Numbered from the stretch's first letter, positions 1-8,630 are shown. The stretch is DNA of 64,000 nt from Lactococcus cremoris subsp. cremoris NBRC 100676 (GCF_001591705.1 NZ_BCVK01000004.1:1-64000), one strand, 5' to 3'. Program-made: numbers and translations. The notes: generated by a model not told the origin, from the sequence alone.

Positions 1-195
1 GTGTTTAAAGTTTTTATGCGGTATTAGCATTCGTTTCCAAATGTTGTCCCCCGCTCAAAGGCAGATTCCCCACGCGTTACTCACCCGTTCGCTGCTCATC
101 CAGTTGGTACAAGTACCAACCTTCAGCGCTCAACTTGCATGTATTAGGCACGCCGCCAGCGTTCGTCCTGAGCCAGGATCAAACTCTCAAATAAA
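1..195 (-). rRNA. 16S ribosomal RNA, 5' end (partial)
   Basis: Read on the minus strand, the sequence holds the universal 16S start (AGAGTTTGATCCTGGCTCAG) at about 170-190, followed by the conserved GACGAACGCTGGCGGC block. Only about the first 195 nucleotides of the mature RNA are inside the window; the rest lies to the left. The mature 5' end is placed near 195 by comparison with other Firmicutes 16S genes. The leader from 195 to about 340 belongs to the pre-16S transcript and holds short hairpins that would take part in RNase III processing. Reading frames inside this stretch are not genes. Confidence 0.97.
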
Positions 196-348
196 GTATT
201 TAAGTCACCGAAGTGACTGGCTTGTCTTTCATTATTGATTGACAGATTTTTGATGTATTGCTACATCACATGAGTCATTCTTCTTTATTCAGTTTTCAAT
301 GGTCTAGCTTGTCGCGCTTCAACGCTCGTCTCTCGCGACAACTATTAT

Positions 349-377
349 ATTCTATCAAATCTATTTCTCCCTGTCAA
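349..377 (-). promoter_or_regulatory. rRNA operon promoter
   Basis: On the minus strand a perfect -35 TTGACA (372-377) is separated by 17 bases from TAGAAT (349-354). The start point would lie about 150 bases upstream of the mature 16S end, as expected for a pre-rRNA leader. No second promoter of similar quality was found between here and 480. Confidence 0.85.
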
Positions 378-475
378 GAATTTAATGTAACTTTTTAGAA
401 TTTCTTTTACTTTCGTTCGTTTTTAACGAACTTTGATAGCGTTTTATCGCGTGCTACCACTGGCTTAGAGAAAAT

Positions 476-508
476 AAAAAAATAAGTCAAAAAATGACTT
501 ATTTTTTT
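476..508 (-). terminator. Rho-independent terminator after gntP
   Basis: Arms A7-TAAGTCA and TGACTTA-T7 (476-489 and 495-508) form a perfect stem with a short A-rich loop. It sits directly beyond the gntP stop at 510 and separates that operon from the rRNA promoter. Its symmetry makes it potentially bidirectional. Confidence 0.85.
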
Positions 509-509
509 A

Positions 510-1917
510 TCAGTGAATCCAAATACTCATCAACATTACCATTCCTAAACCTACTACTGCGATAATTGTTTCTAAGACTGTCCATGTTTTTAAGGTTTGT
601 TTCACATCTAAATCAAAATACTCTTTAAACATCCAGAATCCAGCATCATTAACATGTGAAGCTGCAATTGAACCGGCACCTATCGCCAAAACCATCAAAG
701 CTGCTGTATTTGGAGATGCTGTAGCAAGGAACTAGACCTGCTGCTGTTAGGGCAGCCACTGTCGCTGATCCCAATGCAACCCTTAAGATAACTGTGATAA
801 TCCAAGCAAGCAATAAAGGAGAAAGGGGTGAATCTTTAAACATATTAGCGATTTGAACTGAGATTCCACCATCAATAAGAATTTGTTTGAGCGCTGCTCC
901 TCCACCAATGACTAATAAAAGCATGGCAATTGATTTAACTGAATCCGCAATTGAAGAAGCAATTTCAGAATTTTTCTTACGGCGCATCCAACCCATAGTA
1001 ACTAAGGCAAAGAGCAGGGAAATAATCATTGCTGACACTGGATTTCCGATGAACATCATCACATTTTCAACAATACTTGAAGGATAAGTCGTCGTCGTAA
1101 CTACTTTACCAGCTTTCATCGCACTTGTCGTTACTGCGGCAAAGGGTTTCCCATCATTAGTCGCAATAGAATAAACTGTACTAATTGCCATTAAAATTAC
1201 TGGCATAAGAGCTGTCAAGATAGATATTCCAAAGCCTGGTGTTTCTTCAAGTTTCCACTCTTTTATTTCACCAAAAGCAGAGAGTTTATTTTTTACAACA
1301 AAAGCTTCTGGTACCCATTTTCTAGCAATTTTTGTGAAAACTGGACCGGCAATAATAACTGTAGGAATCGCCGCGATTATCCCGTAAAGTAGAACTGTCC
1401 CGGGATTTGTACCAAGTACACCAGCAATAGCAATAGGTGCTGGATGCGGTGGCAAGAAGCCATGCGTAACTGAAAGCCCTGCAGCCATCGGAATCCCAAG
1501 ATAAATCAAAGGTACACTGGCTTCCAAGGCAACGGCAAAGACAATCGGAATCAATAGAACCATACCTACTTCAAAGAAGATAGCAATTTCAATGATAAAA
1601 CTGGCAACCATGATGGCCCATTGAATTCTCTTTTTACCAAAACTATTAATGAGAGTTTTGGAAATTCGGTAGGCACCGCCAGCGTCAGCAATTAAACGCC
1701 CAAGCATCGCACCAAAACCAAAGACGATTGCTAATTCTCCTAATGATCCTCCTATTCCGTTTTGGATGGAAACAGGAATTTGTCCTAGGGGCATCCCAAG
1801 ACCCAACCCAACTAGAACCGCTACAACAATTAGTGATACAAAGGTGTTAATCTTAAATTTGATAATCATCAACAGAAGAATTAACACTCCAATTAAAAGT
1901 ACAAGTAAATCAATCAT
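510..1917 (-). pseudogene. gntP: Gluconate permease GntP, frameshifted
   Basis: GntP-family H+/gluconate symporter with about a dozen hydrophobic segments. Frame one runs from 1917 to the family motif ending AALTAAGLVP and then becomes nonsense (CYSISKYSSFD). The expected continuation ATASPNTAALMVLAIG and the last 60 residues through HVNDAGFW are in the next frame, ending at 510. Removing one base of the CCTT run near 727-732 restores a continuous protein of roughly 450 residues. As given, the C-terminal transmembrane segments are lost, so uptake is probably abolished unless this is a sequencing error. It is the last gene of the gntK-gntP group and has a ribosome site (AAAGGA) before the ATG at 1917. 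Confidence 0.9.
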
Positions 1918-1964
1918 TTGTTTTTTCCTTTCAAAAATCTTGAAGACATTGTGTAAACATCAGT

Positions 1965-1978
1965 TGCTTGCGCTTACA
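1965..1978 (-). promoter_or_regulatory. Possible CcpA cre site upstream of gntP
   Basis: On the minus strand TGTAAGCGCAAGCA matches the catabolite-response consensus TGNAANCGNTNNCA at all defined positions but one. It lies 48-61 bases before the gntP start, a fitting place for catabolite repression of a gluconate permease. That CcpA acts here is inference from the sequence match. Confidence 0.5.
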
Positions 1979-1997
1979 ATTTGCATTTAAAATTTAA

Positions 1998-2036
1998 CTC
2001 AATACTTGCTTTATCTTAAGTATAGTAGGTATTGAG
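1998..2036 (-). terminator. Hairpin between gntK and gntP
   Basis: CTCAATAC (1998-2005) and GTATTGAG (2029-2036) form an 8-bp stem. The T-run follows it on the plus strand; on the minus strand it is followed only by TTAAATTTT. It may partly terminate gntK transcripts or uncouple gntP from gntK expression. Confidence 0.5.
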
Positions 2037-2053
2037 TTTTTTAGAATCTAAAT

Positions 2054-3562
2054 TTAGTCTTTTTCAAATTTTCTTTGAAAATTCGCGATATTTTCATATT
2101 CTGCTAAAAACGAGCGAGAAAGTCGGATAAATATTGGACTTATTTCTCGATAAATACTGAAATTTTCTGGATTGGGTTGGTAAGTTTGGTTAGTCCCTAC
2201 CATCTTTTCAATTTCACTAATGTCGTCAATGAGCCCTAATGCTTTCTCAGCCATAATAACTGCTGCTAAACAACCAGCTTCTCGACTTTCAGGAACATTA
2301 ATCGGTTGTTCAAAGATATCTGCAAGAATTTGTGTCCATAATTCAGAACTTGTGAATCCTCCTGTTGCTTGAATCATGTTGAAGTCACCCACTACTTCAA
2401 CAAGACTAAGAGCAACCATATAGATATTAAAAATAACTCCTTCAAGAACGCTACGCGCCATGTGACTTCGGTTATGACCATAATTCAAGCCAAAAAATGA
2501 ACCTCTGGCATTAGCATCCCAAATCGGTGCCCGTTCTCCACCGAGGTAAGGATGGAAAAGCAGACCGTCAGCTCCTGGTGAAATGTTTGCTGCAAGCTCA
2601 GTGACTTCATCAAAAGTGATTTTTCCATCAAAAATCTGGTCACGAGCCCATCGGAAAACATCACCTCCAGAATTAACTGGACCACCCACTACCCAATGCT
2701 CTCTGTCTAAAGCATATGTAAAGGTACGTCCTTTTTCATCTGTTTTTGGTCTGTCGGTCACCACTCGAATGGCCCCAGATGTTCCAATAGTTATGGCTGC
2801 AACACCCGGTTTGATGACATTGACTCCTAAGTTTGATAAAGGTCCGTCAGCTGCTCCCCAAATAAATTTTGTGCTACTTTGAATCCCCATTTTTTTTGCA
2901 TATTCGTGCGGAAGATTTTCTTCAATTTCATAAGGCTCAACCACGTTTGGTAACTGACTTTCCTTAATCCCAGTCATTTCCAGCGCTTCTTTATCCCACT
3001 GAAGTTCAAAAATATTGAAAACACCGGTTCCTGTTGCCGTTGATAAGTCAATTTTATTAGTTCCGAAAAGTCGCTGAAAAATGTAACCTTTCAACTCCAA
3101 GTAATGAGCTGCTTTTTGATAGATACTTGGGTATTCCGCTTGTAACCACATAAATTTAGATAAAGGAGCCATCGGATGAAGAGGGGTTCCTGTTCTCCGA
3201 TAAATATCGAATCCTTTTTTAGAGGCTTTGATTTGTTCTGTGTATTTCACAGCCCTCGTGTCTGCCCAAGTAATTAGTCTTGTAAGTGGTTGCCAATTTT
3301 CATCAAAAGCAATCAGTGAGTGCATTTGTGTACTAAAGGAAACTACTAGGAGTTCGTCTTCGTCTTCTAAATTAATTGAAACTTCTCGAATGGTTACTAA
3401 GACTGCTTCAAAAATTTCTTCGAGTGATTCTTCTGCCATTCCGCTAGCATCACGATGAAGAGGGTAGGCTTGACTACTACTTGCAATAATCTTACCATCT
3501 TTTTCAAAAAGCACTGCCTTGGTCGCCGTTGTCCCTAAATCTACGCCTATTAAATATTGCAT
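2054..3562 (-). CDS. gntK: Gluconate kinase, FGGY family
   Basis: Phosphorylates gluconate to 6-phosphogluconate in the cytoplasm. The N-terminal phosphate-1 motif DLGTTATKAVLF (about residues 8-19) and the C-terminal ATP-binding stretch QATGGFTSSELW mark an FGGY sugar kinase. Its 502 residues match gluconate and xylulose kinases. The upstream in-frame ATG at 3610 is less likely: the ATG at 3562 has AAGGAG six bases before it and yields the family's usual N-terminus MQYLIGVDLG. The neighbours (gluconate permease and 6-phosphogluconate dehydrogenase on the same strand) favour gluconate over xylulose as substrate. Confidence 0.9.
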   Translation of the reverse strand: MQYLIGVDLGTTATKAVLFEKDGKIIASSSQAYPLHRDASGMAEESLEEIFEAVLVTIREVSINLEDEDELLVVSFSTQMHSLIAFDENWQPLTRLITWADTRAVKYTEQIKASKKGFDIYRRTGTPLHPMAPLSKFMWLQAEYPSIYQKAAHYLELKGYIFQRLFGTNKIDLSTATGTGVFNIFELQWDKEALEMTGIKESQLPNVVEPYEIEENLPHEYAKKMGIQSSTKFIWGAADGPLSNLGVNVIKPGVAAITIGTSGAIRVVTDRPKTDEKGRTFTYALDREHWVVGGPVNSGGDVFRWARDQIFDGKITFDEVTELAANISPGADGLLFHPYLGGERAPIWDANARGSFFGLNYGHNRSHMARSVLEGVIFNIYMVALSLVEVVGDFNMIQATGGFTSSELWTQILADIFEQPINVPESREAGCLAAVIMAEKALGLIDDISEIEKMVGTNQTYQPNPENFSIYREISPIFIRLSRSFLAEYENIANFQRKFEKD

Positions 3563-3828
3563 TGGCGCTCCTTTTCTTCTATATATATTTGCTGACAGGT
3601 CCAAGTTCAAATTATAAACTGGAACTTACCACCCAAGAAGCTTAAGCACTTAAACGCCTGTCTTCTATGGAATTTCTGTCAGTTGATTATTTTGTTACTG
3701 ACGTCGATAAGAGCCTTATCGCCTGCTTCATTTCGGTAGATTTTAAGAAACCTAGTGCAATGAACAAGCCGTCAGAGGATAACCATACACAAAGCTTTTA
3801 TGGACCTACTCAACTTTTCGTCAGTAAC
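3563..3828. repeat. gntK-gnd intergenic region with interrupted terminator
   Basis: This 266-bp gap holds no gene. Perfect arms GTTACTGACG (3694-3703) and CGTCAGTAAC (3819-3828) look like a standard lactococcal terminator stem, but they are 115 bp apart. Between them lie a small hairpin (GATAAG/CTTATC near 3705-3720) and a stretch starting GTCAGAGGATA at about 3771. That stretch resembles the insert in the terminator at 50332-50413. The region probably marks a terminator into which a short repeat was inserted. Confidence 0.55.
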
Positions 3829-4737
3829 TTATTTTTGTTCTACTTCATGTCCACCAAAACCATTACGTAAAGCAGCAACGACTTTACCAGTCATTGTGTC
3901 TTCTTGTAATGAACGTTGGCGCATCATCAGGGATAAGGCGATAACCGGAGCCGGAACGCCTAAATCTAAACTTTCTTCAATGGTCCACTTTCCTTCTCCT
4001 GAGGATTGTACGCGGCCAATAATTTGGTCAAGTTTAGGGTCTTTGGAAAATTGATCTTGTGCAAGCTCCATCAACCAGCTTCGGATGACTGACCCGTGAT
4101 TCCATAATTTTGCCACGGCTTCATAATCATAATCAAATGGTGATTGTTCTAAAATTTCAAAACCCTCAGCAATGGCTTGCATCATGCCATACTCGATTCC
4201 ATTGTGAATCATCTTTAAGTAATGACCACTTCCAAGTTTTCCTGTATAAAGATAACCATTTTCTGTTGAAATTGCTTTGAAGATAGGCTCAATCACTGAC
4301 CAAGAATTTTCATCGTCGCCACCTATCATAAAGTTACCACCTTGACGAGCCCCAGCCATTCCACCAGAGGTTCCAACATCAAAAAATTTGATTCCTTTTT
4401 CTGTCAGTAATTTATTTTGTTCTAAGTTGTCTTTGTAATTAGAATTTCCACCATCAATAAGGATATCAGCTGCTGACAGCTTCTCTGATAGTAATTCAAT
4501 TGTTGAATTTGTTGCTTTCCCAGCTGGAAGCATCAACCAAATAATTTTTGGCTCTGACAACTCTGCCAGTAATTCGTCAATGCTTTTAACTGCTGTAATT
4601 TTTTCTGAATAATTCCCAGCCTCTTCCACAGCCTCAGCATTAACATCGTAGGCTACAACTTCTATCTCGTGATCAACTGCATTTTTCACAAGATTCATTC
4701 CCATTTTCCCTAAACCAATCATACCAAATTTCATCAC
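3829..4737 (-). CDS. gntZ: 6-phosphogluconate dehydrogenase, short type
   Basis: Oxidatively decarboxylates 6-phosphogluconate to ribulose 5-phosphate. The NAD(P)-binding motif GLGKMGMN is at residues 7-14, and the substrate loop reads VGTSGGMAGARQGGNFMIGGD. At 302 residues it belongs to the short (YqeC/GntZ-like) class rather than the about 470-residue Gnd; family knowledge suggests NAD preference. It follows a good ribosome site (GGAGGAAAAAGTG before ATG) and has its own promoter. Together with gntK and gntP it completes a gluconate-to-pentose-phosphate route. An exact CTGTCAGTAA repeat (4401-4410) falls inside the gene. Confidence 0.9.
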   Translation of the reverse strand: MMKFGMIGLGKMGMNLVKNAVDHEIEVVAYDVNAEAVEEAGNYSEKITAVKSIDELLAELSEPKIIWLMLPAGKATNSTIELLSEKLSAADILIDGGNSNYKDNLEQNKLLTEKGIKFFDVGTSGGMAGARQGGNFMIGGDDENSWSVIEPIFKAISTENGYLYTGKLGSGHYLKMIHNGIEYGMMQAIAEGFEILEQSPFDYDYEAVAKLWNHGSVIRSWLMELAQDQFSKDPKLDQIIGRVQSSGEGKWTIEESLDLGVPAPVIALSLMMRQRSLQEDTMTGKVVAALRNGFGGHEVEQK

Positions 4738-4775
4738 TTTTTCCTCCGTGGTATCGCTTTCTTTTTGCTAACTTT

Positions 4776-4803
4776 AGTATAAGTAATTTTTTTCATTTGT
4801 CAA
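4776..4803 (-). promoter_or_regulatory. Promoter of the gnt operon
   Basis: On the minus strand TTGACA (4798-4803) is followed after 16 bases by TATACT (4776-4781), about 40 bases upstream of the dehydrogenase start. It should drive gnd and gntK. Confidence 0.75.
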
Positions 4804-4909
4804 CAATATTTTTTGTAAAATATTTTCTGATTTGTCAAAACAATTTCAAGTGACTAATTCGGAATTTCTTATAAATCGGGGAATCGTATTTATGGTATAA
4901 GTATCACTG

Positions 4910-5030
4910 CTTATAACACGCTAAAGCGTGAACGCGCAGACGGAAGTCGCTATAGCGAGCTTCCTAGATACCTTATTACTCACTCAGCGGAAAATTATCG
5001 TTTTCGCATCGTTCGGTCATAATAAGATGA
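4910..5030 (-). repeat. Dispersed palindromic repeat, copy A
   Basis: The stretch between the gnt promoter and the regulator gene is built of nested short palindromes (ACGCTAAAGCGT, GGAAGTCGCTATAGCGAGCTTCC, and CGGAAAATTATCGTTTTCG). Its reverse complement matches 51160-51290 over most of its length: CCGAACGA-GCG--AACGATAATTT, then AAGGTATCTA, then a GAGCGACTT-type block, then TTTAGC. A shorter relative is at 7620-7690. No reading frame is present. Confidence 0.6.
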
Positions 5031-5068
5031 TAGCCAGTACACGAAATATTGTTTCGTGTTACTGGCTA
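5031..5068 (+). promoter_or_regulatory. Long inverted repeat at the RpiR-regulator promoter
   Basis: TAGCCAGTACACGAAA (5031-5046) and TTTCGTGTTACTGGCTA (5052-5068) pair with one extra T. The repeat ends one base before an extended -10 (TGGTATAAT, 5069-5077). It covers the -35 region, so it is placed to act as an operator, possibly for autoregulation; as DNA it could also terminate leftward transcripts. Confidence 0.55.
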
Positions 5069-5077
5069 TGGTATAAT
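5069..5077 (+). promoter_or_regulatory. Extended -10 promoter of the RpiR-family gene
   Basis: TGGTATAAT ends 25 bases before the start codon at 5103, and AAGGAGG lies in between. No -35 match is needed for an extended -10 promoter, and the region upstream is occupied by an inverted repeat. Confidence 0.75.
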
Positions 5078-5102
5078 GTAGTCAATTAGAAGGAGGCTTG
5101 AT

Positions 5103-5951
5103 ATGTCGCGTACTTTAATCAGCCGAATCCGAAGTTATTATGATAACCTCAGTAAATCAGACCAGGCAATTTCTGACTATTTAATTGCAAATATTGATAG
5201 CGCTGCGATGCTGTCAATTCAAGAATTTGCTCAGAAAACCCAAGTCTCAACCGCTACAATTTCCAGATTTTCCAAAAAAATCGGCTTTAATTCTTTCCAA
5301 GAATTGAAGCTGGCCATTCACGCCACTGATTCAACGCGAGATGATGAATTTTTTAGCGAACTTTCACCTACTGATGATTATAAAGAAATACTGACAAAAA
5401 ACTTCAACGGCAATATTTCATCACTAAATTCAACTTTAAATCTTATTAGTAACAGACAACTTGACCAAACAATGGAAATATTACTCAAAGCTAATACTTG
5501 TGGTTTTTTTGGTTTAGGTGGTTCAAACGCTGTCGCTTTGATTGCTTTTCATAAATTTTTGAGAATGCCTCTACACTGTGTCTATCATCAGGATTTCCAT
5601 TTTCAACAAATGCAAGCCGCAAAATTGACAAGCGAAGATTGTGCTTTTGTGATTTCACATACAGGAAAAAACAAAGATACGATGCATTTAGTCGAAATTT
5701 TGAAAAGTCGGGGTGTGCCAATTATTGCACTAACCTCCTTTGCCAGCTCTCCTTTAGCAAAGGCTGCTGATGTGGCGCTCATTTCTATTTCTGAAGAAAT
5801 TTCTTTCCGACCCGAGGCAGTAGCTTCGACCGTTTCTCAAATTAGTTTACTCGATGCTCTTTTCATGATGTATGGAATGAAAATGAAAGATGTTTCCGAG
5901 GGAACTTTATCTGAAATCCGAAAAGTAATTAGCGATTCACGTATTTCTTAG
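5103..5951 (+). CDS. RpiR-family transcriptional regulator
   Basis: 282 residues. The N-terminal helix-turn-helix (about 1-75) contains the RpiR signature AQKTQVSTATISRFSKKIGF. It is followed by a SIS sugar-phosphate-binding domain (about 115-260) with FFGLGGSNAVA and ISHTGKNKDTMHL. Such proteins sense phosphosugars. Lying divergently next to gntK, gntZ and gntP, it most likely controls gluconate use (a GntR analogue), which is inference from position. The start has AAGGAGG seven bases upstream. Confidence 0.88.
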   Translation: MSRTLISRIRSYYDNLSKSDQAISDYLIANIDSAAMLSIQEFAQKTQVSTATISRFSKKIGFNSFQELKLAIHATDSTRDDEFFSELSPTDDYKEILTKNFNGNISSLNSTLNLISNRQLDQTMEILLKANTCGFFGLGGSNAVALIAFHKFLRMPLHCVYHQDFHFQQMQAAKLTSEDCAFVISHTGKNKDTMHLVEILKSRGVPIIALTSFASSPLAKAADVALISISEEISFRPEAVASTVSQISLLDALFMMYGMKMKDVSEGTLSEIRKVISDSRIS

Positions 5952-5989
5952 AATTTATCCATTTCATTTTAGAGAAAGGATGTGATTTT

Positions 5990-6298
5990 ATGGCATTTTC
6001 TAACACTAGACGACGCTACGCAAGTTTTGATACCGTCGCGTCTATTCCTGGAGAAGTAATCGATGCTTTTTGGTTCATTATTGACCATCACTTAAAAGGC
6101 GTTTTTCCGATGGAAACCATTATTAATTTTGACTTAGTCAACTCTGATAATTTACTTTCGATTCGTTTCTCTCAAGATAATAGCCCAACCACTGTTCTAG
6201 TTGATTTTGGCTATCCATTTAATCCTGATTGGCCACTTCATTATCGAGCAGTGGACAATATGGGACGTGAAACAATCATGACTGCACGAGAAATGTAA
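5990..6298 (+). CDS. DUF960 family protein
   Basis: 102 residues starting MAFSNTRRRYAS, typical of the small DUF960 proteins of lactic acid bacteria and staphylococci, whose function is not known. It is acidic, soluble and lacks membrane segments or cysteines. It starts 38 bases after the RpiR regulator with an AAAGGATG ribosome site and probably shares its transcript. The terminator at 6341 follows. I see no link between DUF960 and gluconate metabolism beyond adjacency. Confidence 0.75.
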   Translation: MAFSNTRRRYASFDTVASIPGEVIDAFWFIIDHHLKGVFPMETIINFDLVNSDNLLSIRFSQDNSPTTVLVDFGYPFNPDWPLHYRAVDNMGRETIMTAREM

Positions 6299-6340
6299 TG
6301 ACAGAAAACTCAATCCATCTGTCAGTAATTTCAAAAATAA

Positions 6341-6372
6341 AAAAAACTGTCAAAATTACTGACAGTTTTTTT
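6341..6372. terminator. Bidirectional terminator
   Basis: AAAAAACTGTCA and TGACAGTTTTTT form a perfect 12-bp stem with a 7-base loop between the converging DUF960 gene and metallophosphoesterase. It includes an exact TTACTGACAG (6356-6365); another CTGTCAGTAA lies at 6319-6328. Confidence 0.9.
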
Positions 6373-7156
6373 AAATTTCATAATAGACAATTTCTGGCGG
6401 CACCCCAAAACGAATGGGTAAGAAAGTCAAGCCAATCCCACGGTTCACATATAATTTTGTCCGTTCATTCAGTTGATACAATCCACCATCAGCACTACTT
6501 GAACCCTTGTTATGTAGTCGCCAATTTCCAATCCGAATTTGTCCACCATGGCTATGCCCCGATAAAATCAAATCAAATTGATTGATTGTTTCCATATCTA
6601 AAACAGTATCAGGTTCATGAAGTGCTAAAAGCGAAAAAGACGCCTCAAGCGGATAAAGCTCCAAGTCGGGTTGCCCCTCGCGCCAGTCATCAACACCGGA
6701 AACAGATAATGTCCTTTGAGCATTATCCACTAATACTGATCTATTTTTTAAAAGAGTAAATCCAGCTTTTTCTAAAAACCCTTCAACAAAGCCAGAAGAT
6801 TTTTCATCATCAAAATCATGATTACCAAGTATCGCAAATTTTCCTAAAGGAGCGTTAAGCCCTGACAATATCACCAGTAACTCACTCCAATTCTTATCTT
6901 TTGCCCAAGCAACCTTATCAAACAAATCACCAGAAAAAATAATTAAGTCTGGTTTTTCGTCAGCAATATTTCGAGCAAATTTTATAAATCGTCGACTACT
7001 TGTATGCCAAGCAAAATGCGTATCGGTAAAATGAGCAATTTTTATATTTTGTTTTTGAGCGATTTTTACATGTCTTACTTTCATGACATGTGGTTCTATA
7101 AAAACACCATAAATTAACAAAATCAAGAGCAATGCTCCTATTATCAATCCAATCAT
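6371..7156 (-). CDS. Membrane-anchored metallophosphoesterase
   Basis: 261 residues with one N-terminal transmembrane helix (about 2-20), then a calcineurin-like phosphoesterase domain. The metal ligands appear in order as DTHF (about residue 45), GDLFD, GNHDFD and a late SGHSHGGQ. This is the YkuE/YaeI-like group, which acts on the membrane surface on phosphoester or lipid substrates; the true substrate cannot be read from sequence. The start codon has no Shine-Dalgarno sequence: TGATAGAAT ends only six bases before the ATG, predicting a leaderless message. Confidence 0.85.
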   Translation of the reverse strand: MIGLIIGALLLILLIYGVFIEPHVMKVRHVKIAQKQNIKIAHFTDTHFAWHTSSRRFIKFARNIADEKPDLIIFSGDLFDKVAWAKDKNWSELLVILSGLNAPLGKFAILGNHDFDDEKSSGFVEGFLEKAGFTLLKNRSVLVDNAQRTLSVSGVDDWREGQPDLELYPLEASFSLLALHEPDTVLDMETINQFDLILSGHSHGGQIRIGNWRLHNKGSSSADGGLYQLNERTKLYVNRGIGLTFLPIRFGVPPEIVYYEI

Positions 7157-7256
7157 TTGTCTATTCTATCATAAATTTACTGACAAAAACATAGCATTAA
7201 TTAAAAAAATGCTGACAAAATCATTTGAGTAAAGCTGTCAGTAAATTTTGTATAAA

Positions 7257-7280
7257 AAAAGACTACCAAAGTAGTCTTTT
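7257..7280 (-). terminator. Terminator of the rpsF-ssb-rpsR operon
   Basis: AAAAGACTAC and GTAGTCTTTT form a perfect 10-bp stem around the loop CAAA, just beyond the rpsR stop. On the minus strand it is followed by a T-run. Confidence 0.9.
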
Positions 7281-7286
7281 CATTTA

Positions 7287-7532
7287 TTAGTTTTGGTCTT
7301 CAGCTACGAATGGAAGCAAAGCCATTACGCGCGCGCGTTTGATTGCATTAACCACTTTACGTTGGTTTTTAGCAGATGTACCAGTTACGCGACGTGGCAA
7401 GATTTTACCACGTTCTGAGATGAAACGTTTCAAAAGTTCAGTGTCTTTGTAGTCAACGACTTCGATTTTGTTTGCAGCGATGAAGTCAACTTTTTTACGG
7501 CGTTTGAAGCCGCCACGACGTTGTTGTGCCAT
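7287..7532 (-). CDS. rpsR: 30S ribosomal protein S18
   Basis: 81 residues, very basic, with the S18 core [24 protein letters not shown] and [15 protein letters not shown]18 binds S6 and 16S rRNA on the platform of the small subunit. This is the last gene of the conserved order rpsF-ssb-rpsR. A 171-bp gap filled with palindromic repeats separates it from ssb, unusually long for this operon. The start has a GGAG ribosome site. Confidence 0.98.
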
Positions 7533-7559
7533 TTTATTTCTCCTTATATTATTTTTTAG

Positions 7560-7700
7560 ATGCCTGTTTAAAGTTTTCTAGGTACGACGTTATTATGAAA
7601 AGCCGATTCTGCTTTTCATAATAACTAATAAGAGGACTAGGAAATCCGCCATAGCGGTTTCCGTGAAATAATTAGGCGCTTTAGCGTCAATTATTCCGCC
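7560..7700 (-). repeat. Palindromic repeats inside the rpsF operon
   Basis: Between ssb and rpsR lie three inverted repeats: TTATTATGAAAAG with CTTTTCATAATAA (13 bp arms, about 7589-7623), GGAAATCCGCCATAGCGGTTTCC (about 7639-7661), and TAATTAGGCGCTTTAGCGTCAATTA (about 7669-7693). The last two resemble part of copy A at 4910-5030. They would fold in the mRNA and may attenuate rpsR or set RNA processing points. Confidence 0.6.
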
Positions 7701-7703
7701 CTA

Positions 7704-8204
7704 TTAGAATGGAAGGTCATCATCCGAGATTTCCATAGGTGAGCTACCAAATGGGTCAGCATCACGACCGAAATTCGGTGTTGCACTATTATTATTCGTT
7801 TGTGGACGTGGAGTATTATTTGTAGATTGGCTTGGTGCAGAATATGAACCGGCAGAAGCTCCGCCTCCCATACCATCGCGAGCAGATCTACTTTCCAACA
7901 TTTGGAAACTATCAGCCACAACCTCAGTCACATAAACGCGTTGACCTTGTTGATTTTCATAATTACGTGTTTGAATTCGACCAGTTACACCGATCAAAGC
8001 TCCTTTTTTAGCCCAATTTGCCAAATTTTCAGCTTGTTGGCGCCAAATAACGCAGTTAATGAAATCAGCCTCACGTTCACCGTTAGCATTTTTAAATTGA
8101 CGATTTACAGCCAATGAAAAAGTAGCAACAGCTTGATTTTGAGGGGTGTAACGAAGTTCAGGATCGCGAGTAATGCGTCCCACTAATACAACATTGTTAA
8201 TCAT
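7704..8204 (-). CDS. ssb: Single-stranded DNA-binding protein
   Basis: 166 residues. The OB-fold spans about 1-105 (starts [20 protein letters not shown]), followed by a low-complexity Gly/Ser/Asn/Gln linker. The C-terminal acidic tip DDDLPF recruits partner repair and replication proteins. Coats single-stranded DNA during replication, repair and transformation. It is translated from an AAGGAG site between rpsF and rpsR, the usual Firmicutes arrangement. Confidence 0.97.
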   Translation of the reverse strand: MINNVVLVGRITRDPELRYTPQNQAVATFSLAVNRQFKNANGEREADFINCVIWRQQAENLANWAKKGALIGVTGRIQTRNYENQQGQRVYVTEVVADSFQMLESRSARDGMGGGASAGSYSAPSQSTNNTPRPQTNNNSATPNFGRDADPFGSSPMEISDDDLPF

Positions 8205-8233
8205 AATGAACTTCTCCTTAGAAATAAAAGCTC

Positions 8234-8527
8234 TTAAGCTTCAACTTTAACGATCATATGACGAAGAATGTCAAGGTTGATCTTAGCAAGACGGTCAAAT
8301 TCGCTCAAAGCTTCTGAAGTTGTTTCAGCTTCAAAAGTTGCGATGTGGTAGATACCTTCGCGGAAATCATTGATTTCGTAAGCAAGTTTGCGTTTTTCCC
8401 AGTCTTTAGACTCAAGATTTGCAGCTCCGTTTTCAGTCAAGATAGCATCGAAACGTTCAACGAGGGCAGTTTTTGCTTCTTCATCAATGTTTGGGCGAAT
8501 AATATAAAGAATTTCGTATTTAGTCAT
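8234..8527 (-). CDS. rpsF: 30S ribosomal protein S6
   Basis: 97 residues starting [14 protein letters not shown] longer in-frame start at 8611 is rejected: AAAAGGAGG lies just before the ATG at 8527, and the upstream residues do not belong to S6. The family motifs [20 protein letters not shown] and the C-terminal ILRHMIVK are present. S6 pairs with S18 on the 30S platform. First gene of the rpsF-ssb-rpsR operon. Confidence 0.97.
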   Translation of the reverse strand: MTKYEILYIIRPNIDEEAKTALVERFDAILTENGAANLESKDWEKRKLAYEINDFREGIYHIATFEAETTSEALSEFDRLAKINLDILRHMIVKVEA

Positions 8528-8554
8528 TGATTTTTCCTCCTTTTGGACTAATGA

Positions 8555-8572
8555 CGCAGGTTGAGTCCTGCG
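8555..8572 (-). promoter_or_regulatory. Leader hairpin of rpsF
   Basis: CGCAGG and CCTGCG pair perfectly around a 6-base loop in the 5' leader, 28 bases upstream of the start. S6-S18 complexes are known to bind the rpsF leader in many bacteria. The position fits, but I do not see the diagnostic CCG bulge, so autoregulation here is only suggested. Confidence 0.4.
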
Positions 8573-8601
8573 CAAGTTGTGAGTTTTTCCCACAGAGTTA
8601 T

Positions 8602-8630
8602 ATTCTATCACTTTTTTTTGTTTTTCGCAA
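8602..8630 (-). promoter_or_regulatory. Promoter of the rpsF operon
   Basis: On the minus strand TTGCGA (8625-8630) and TAGAAT (8602-8607) are 17 bases apart. The transcript would begin about 70 bases before rpsF and include the leader hairpin. Confidence 0.75.

Noticed and set aside
41-238. Open reading frame across the rRNA start
   Set aside because: It lies in 16S rRNA and its leader on the opposite strand, with no coding character.
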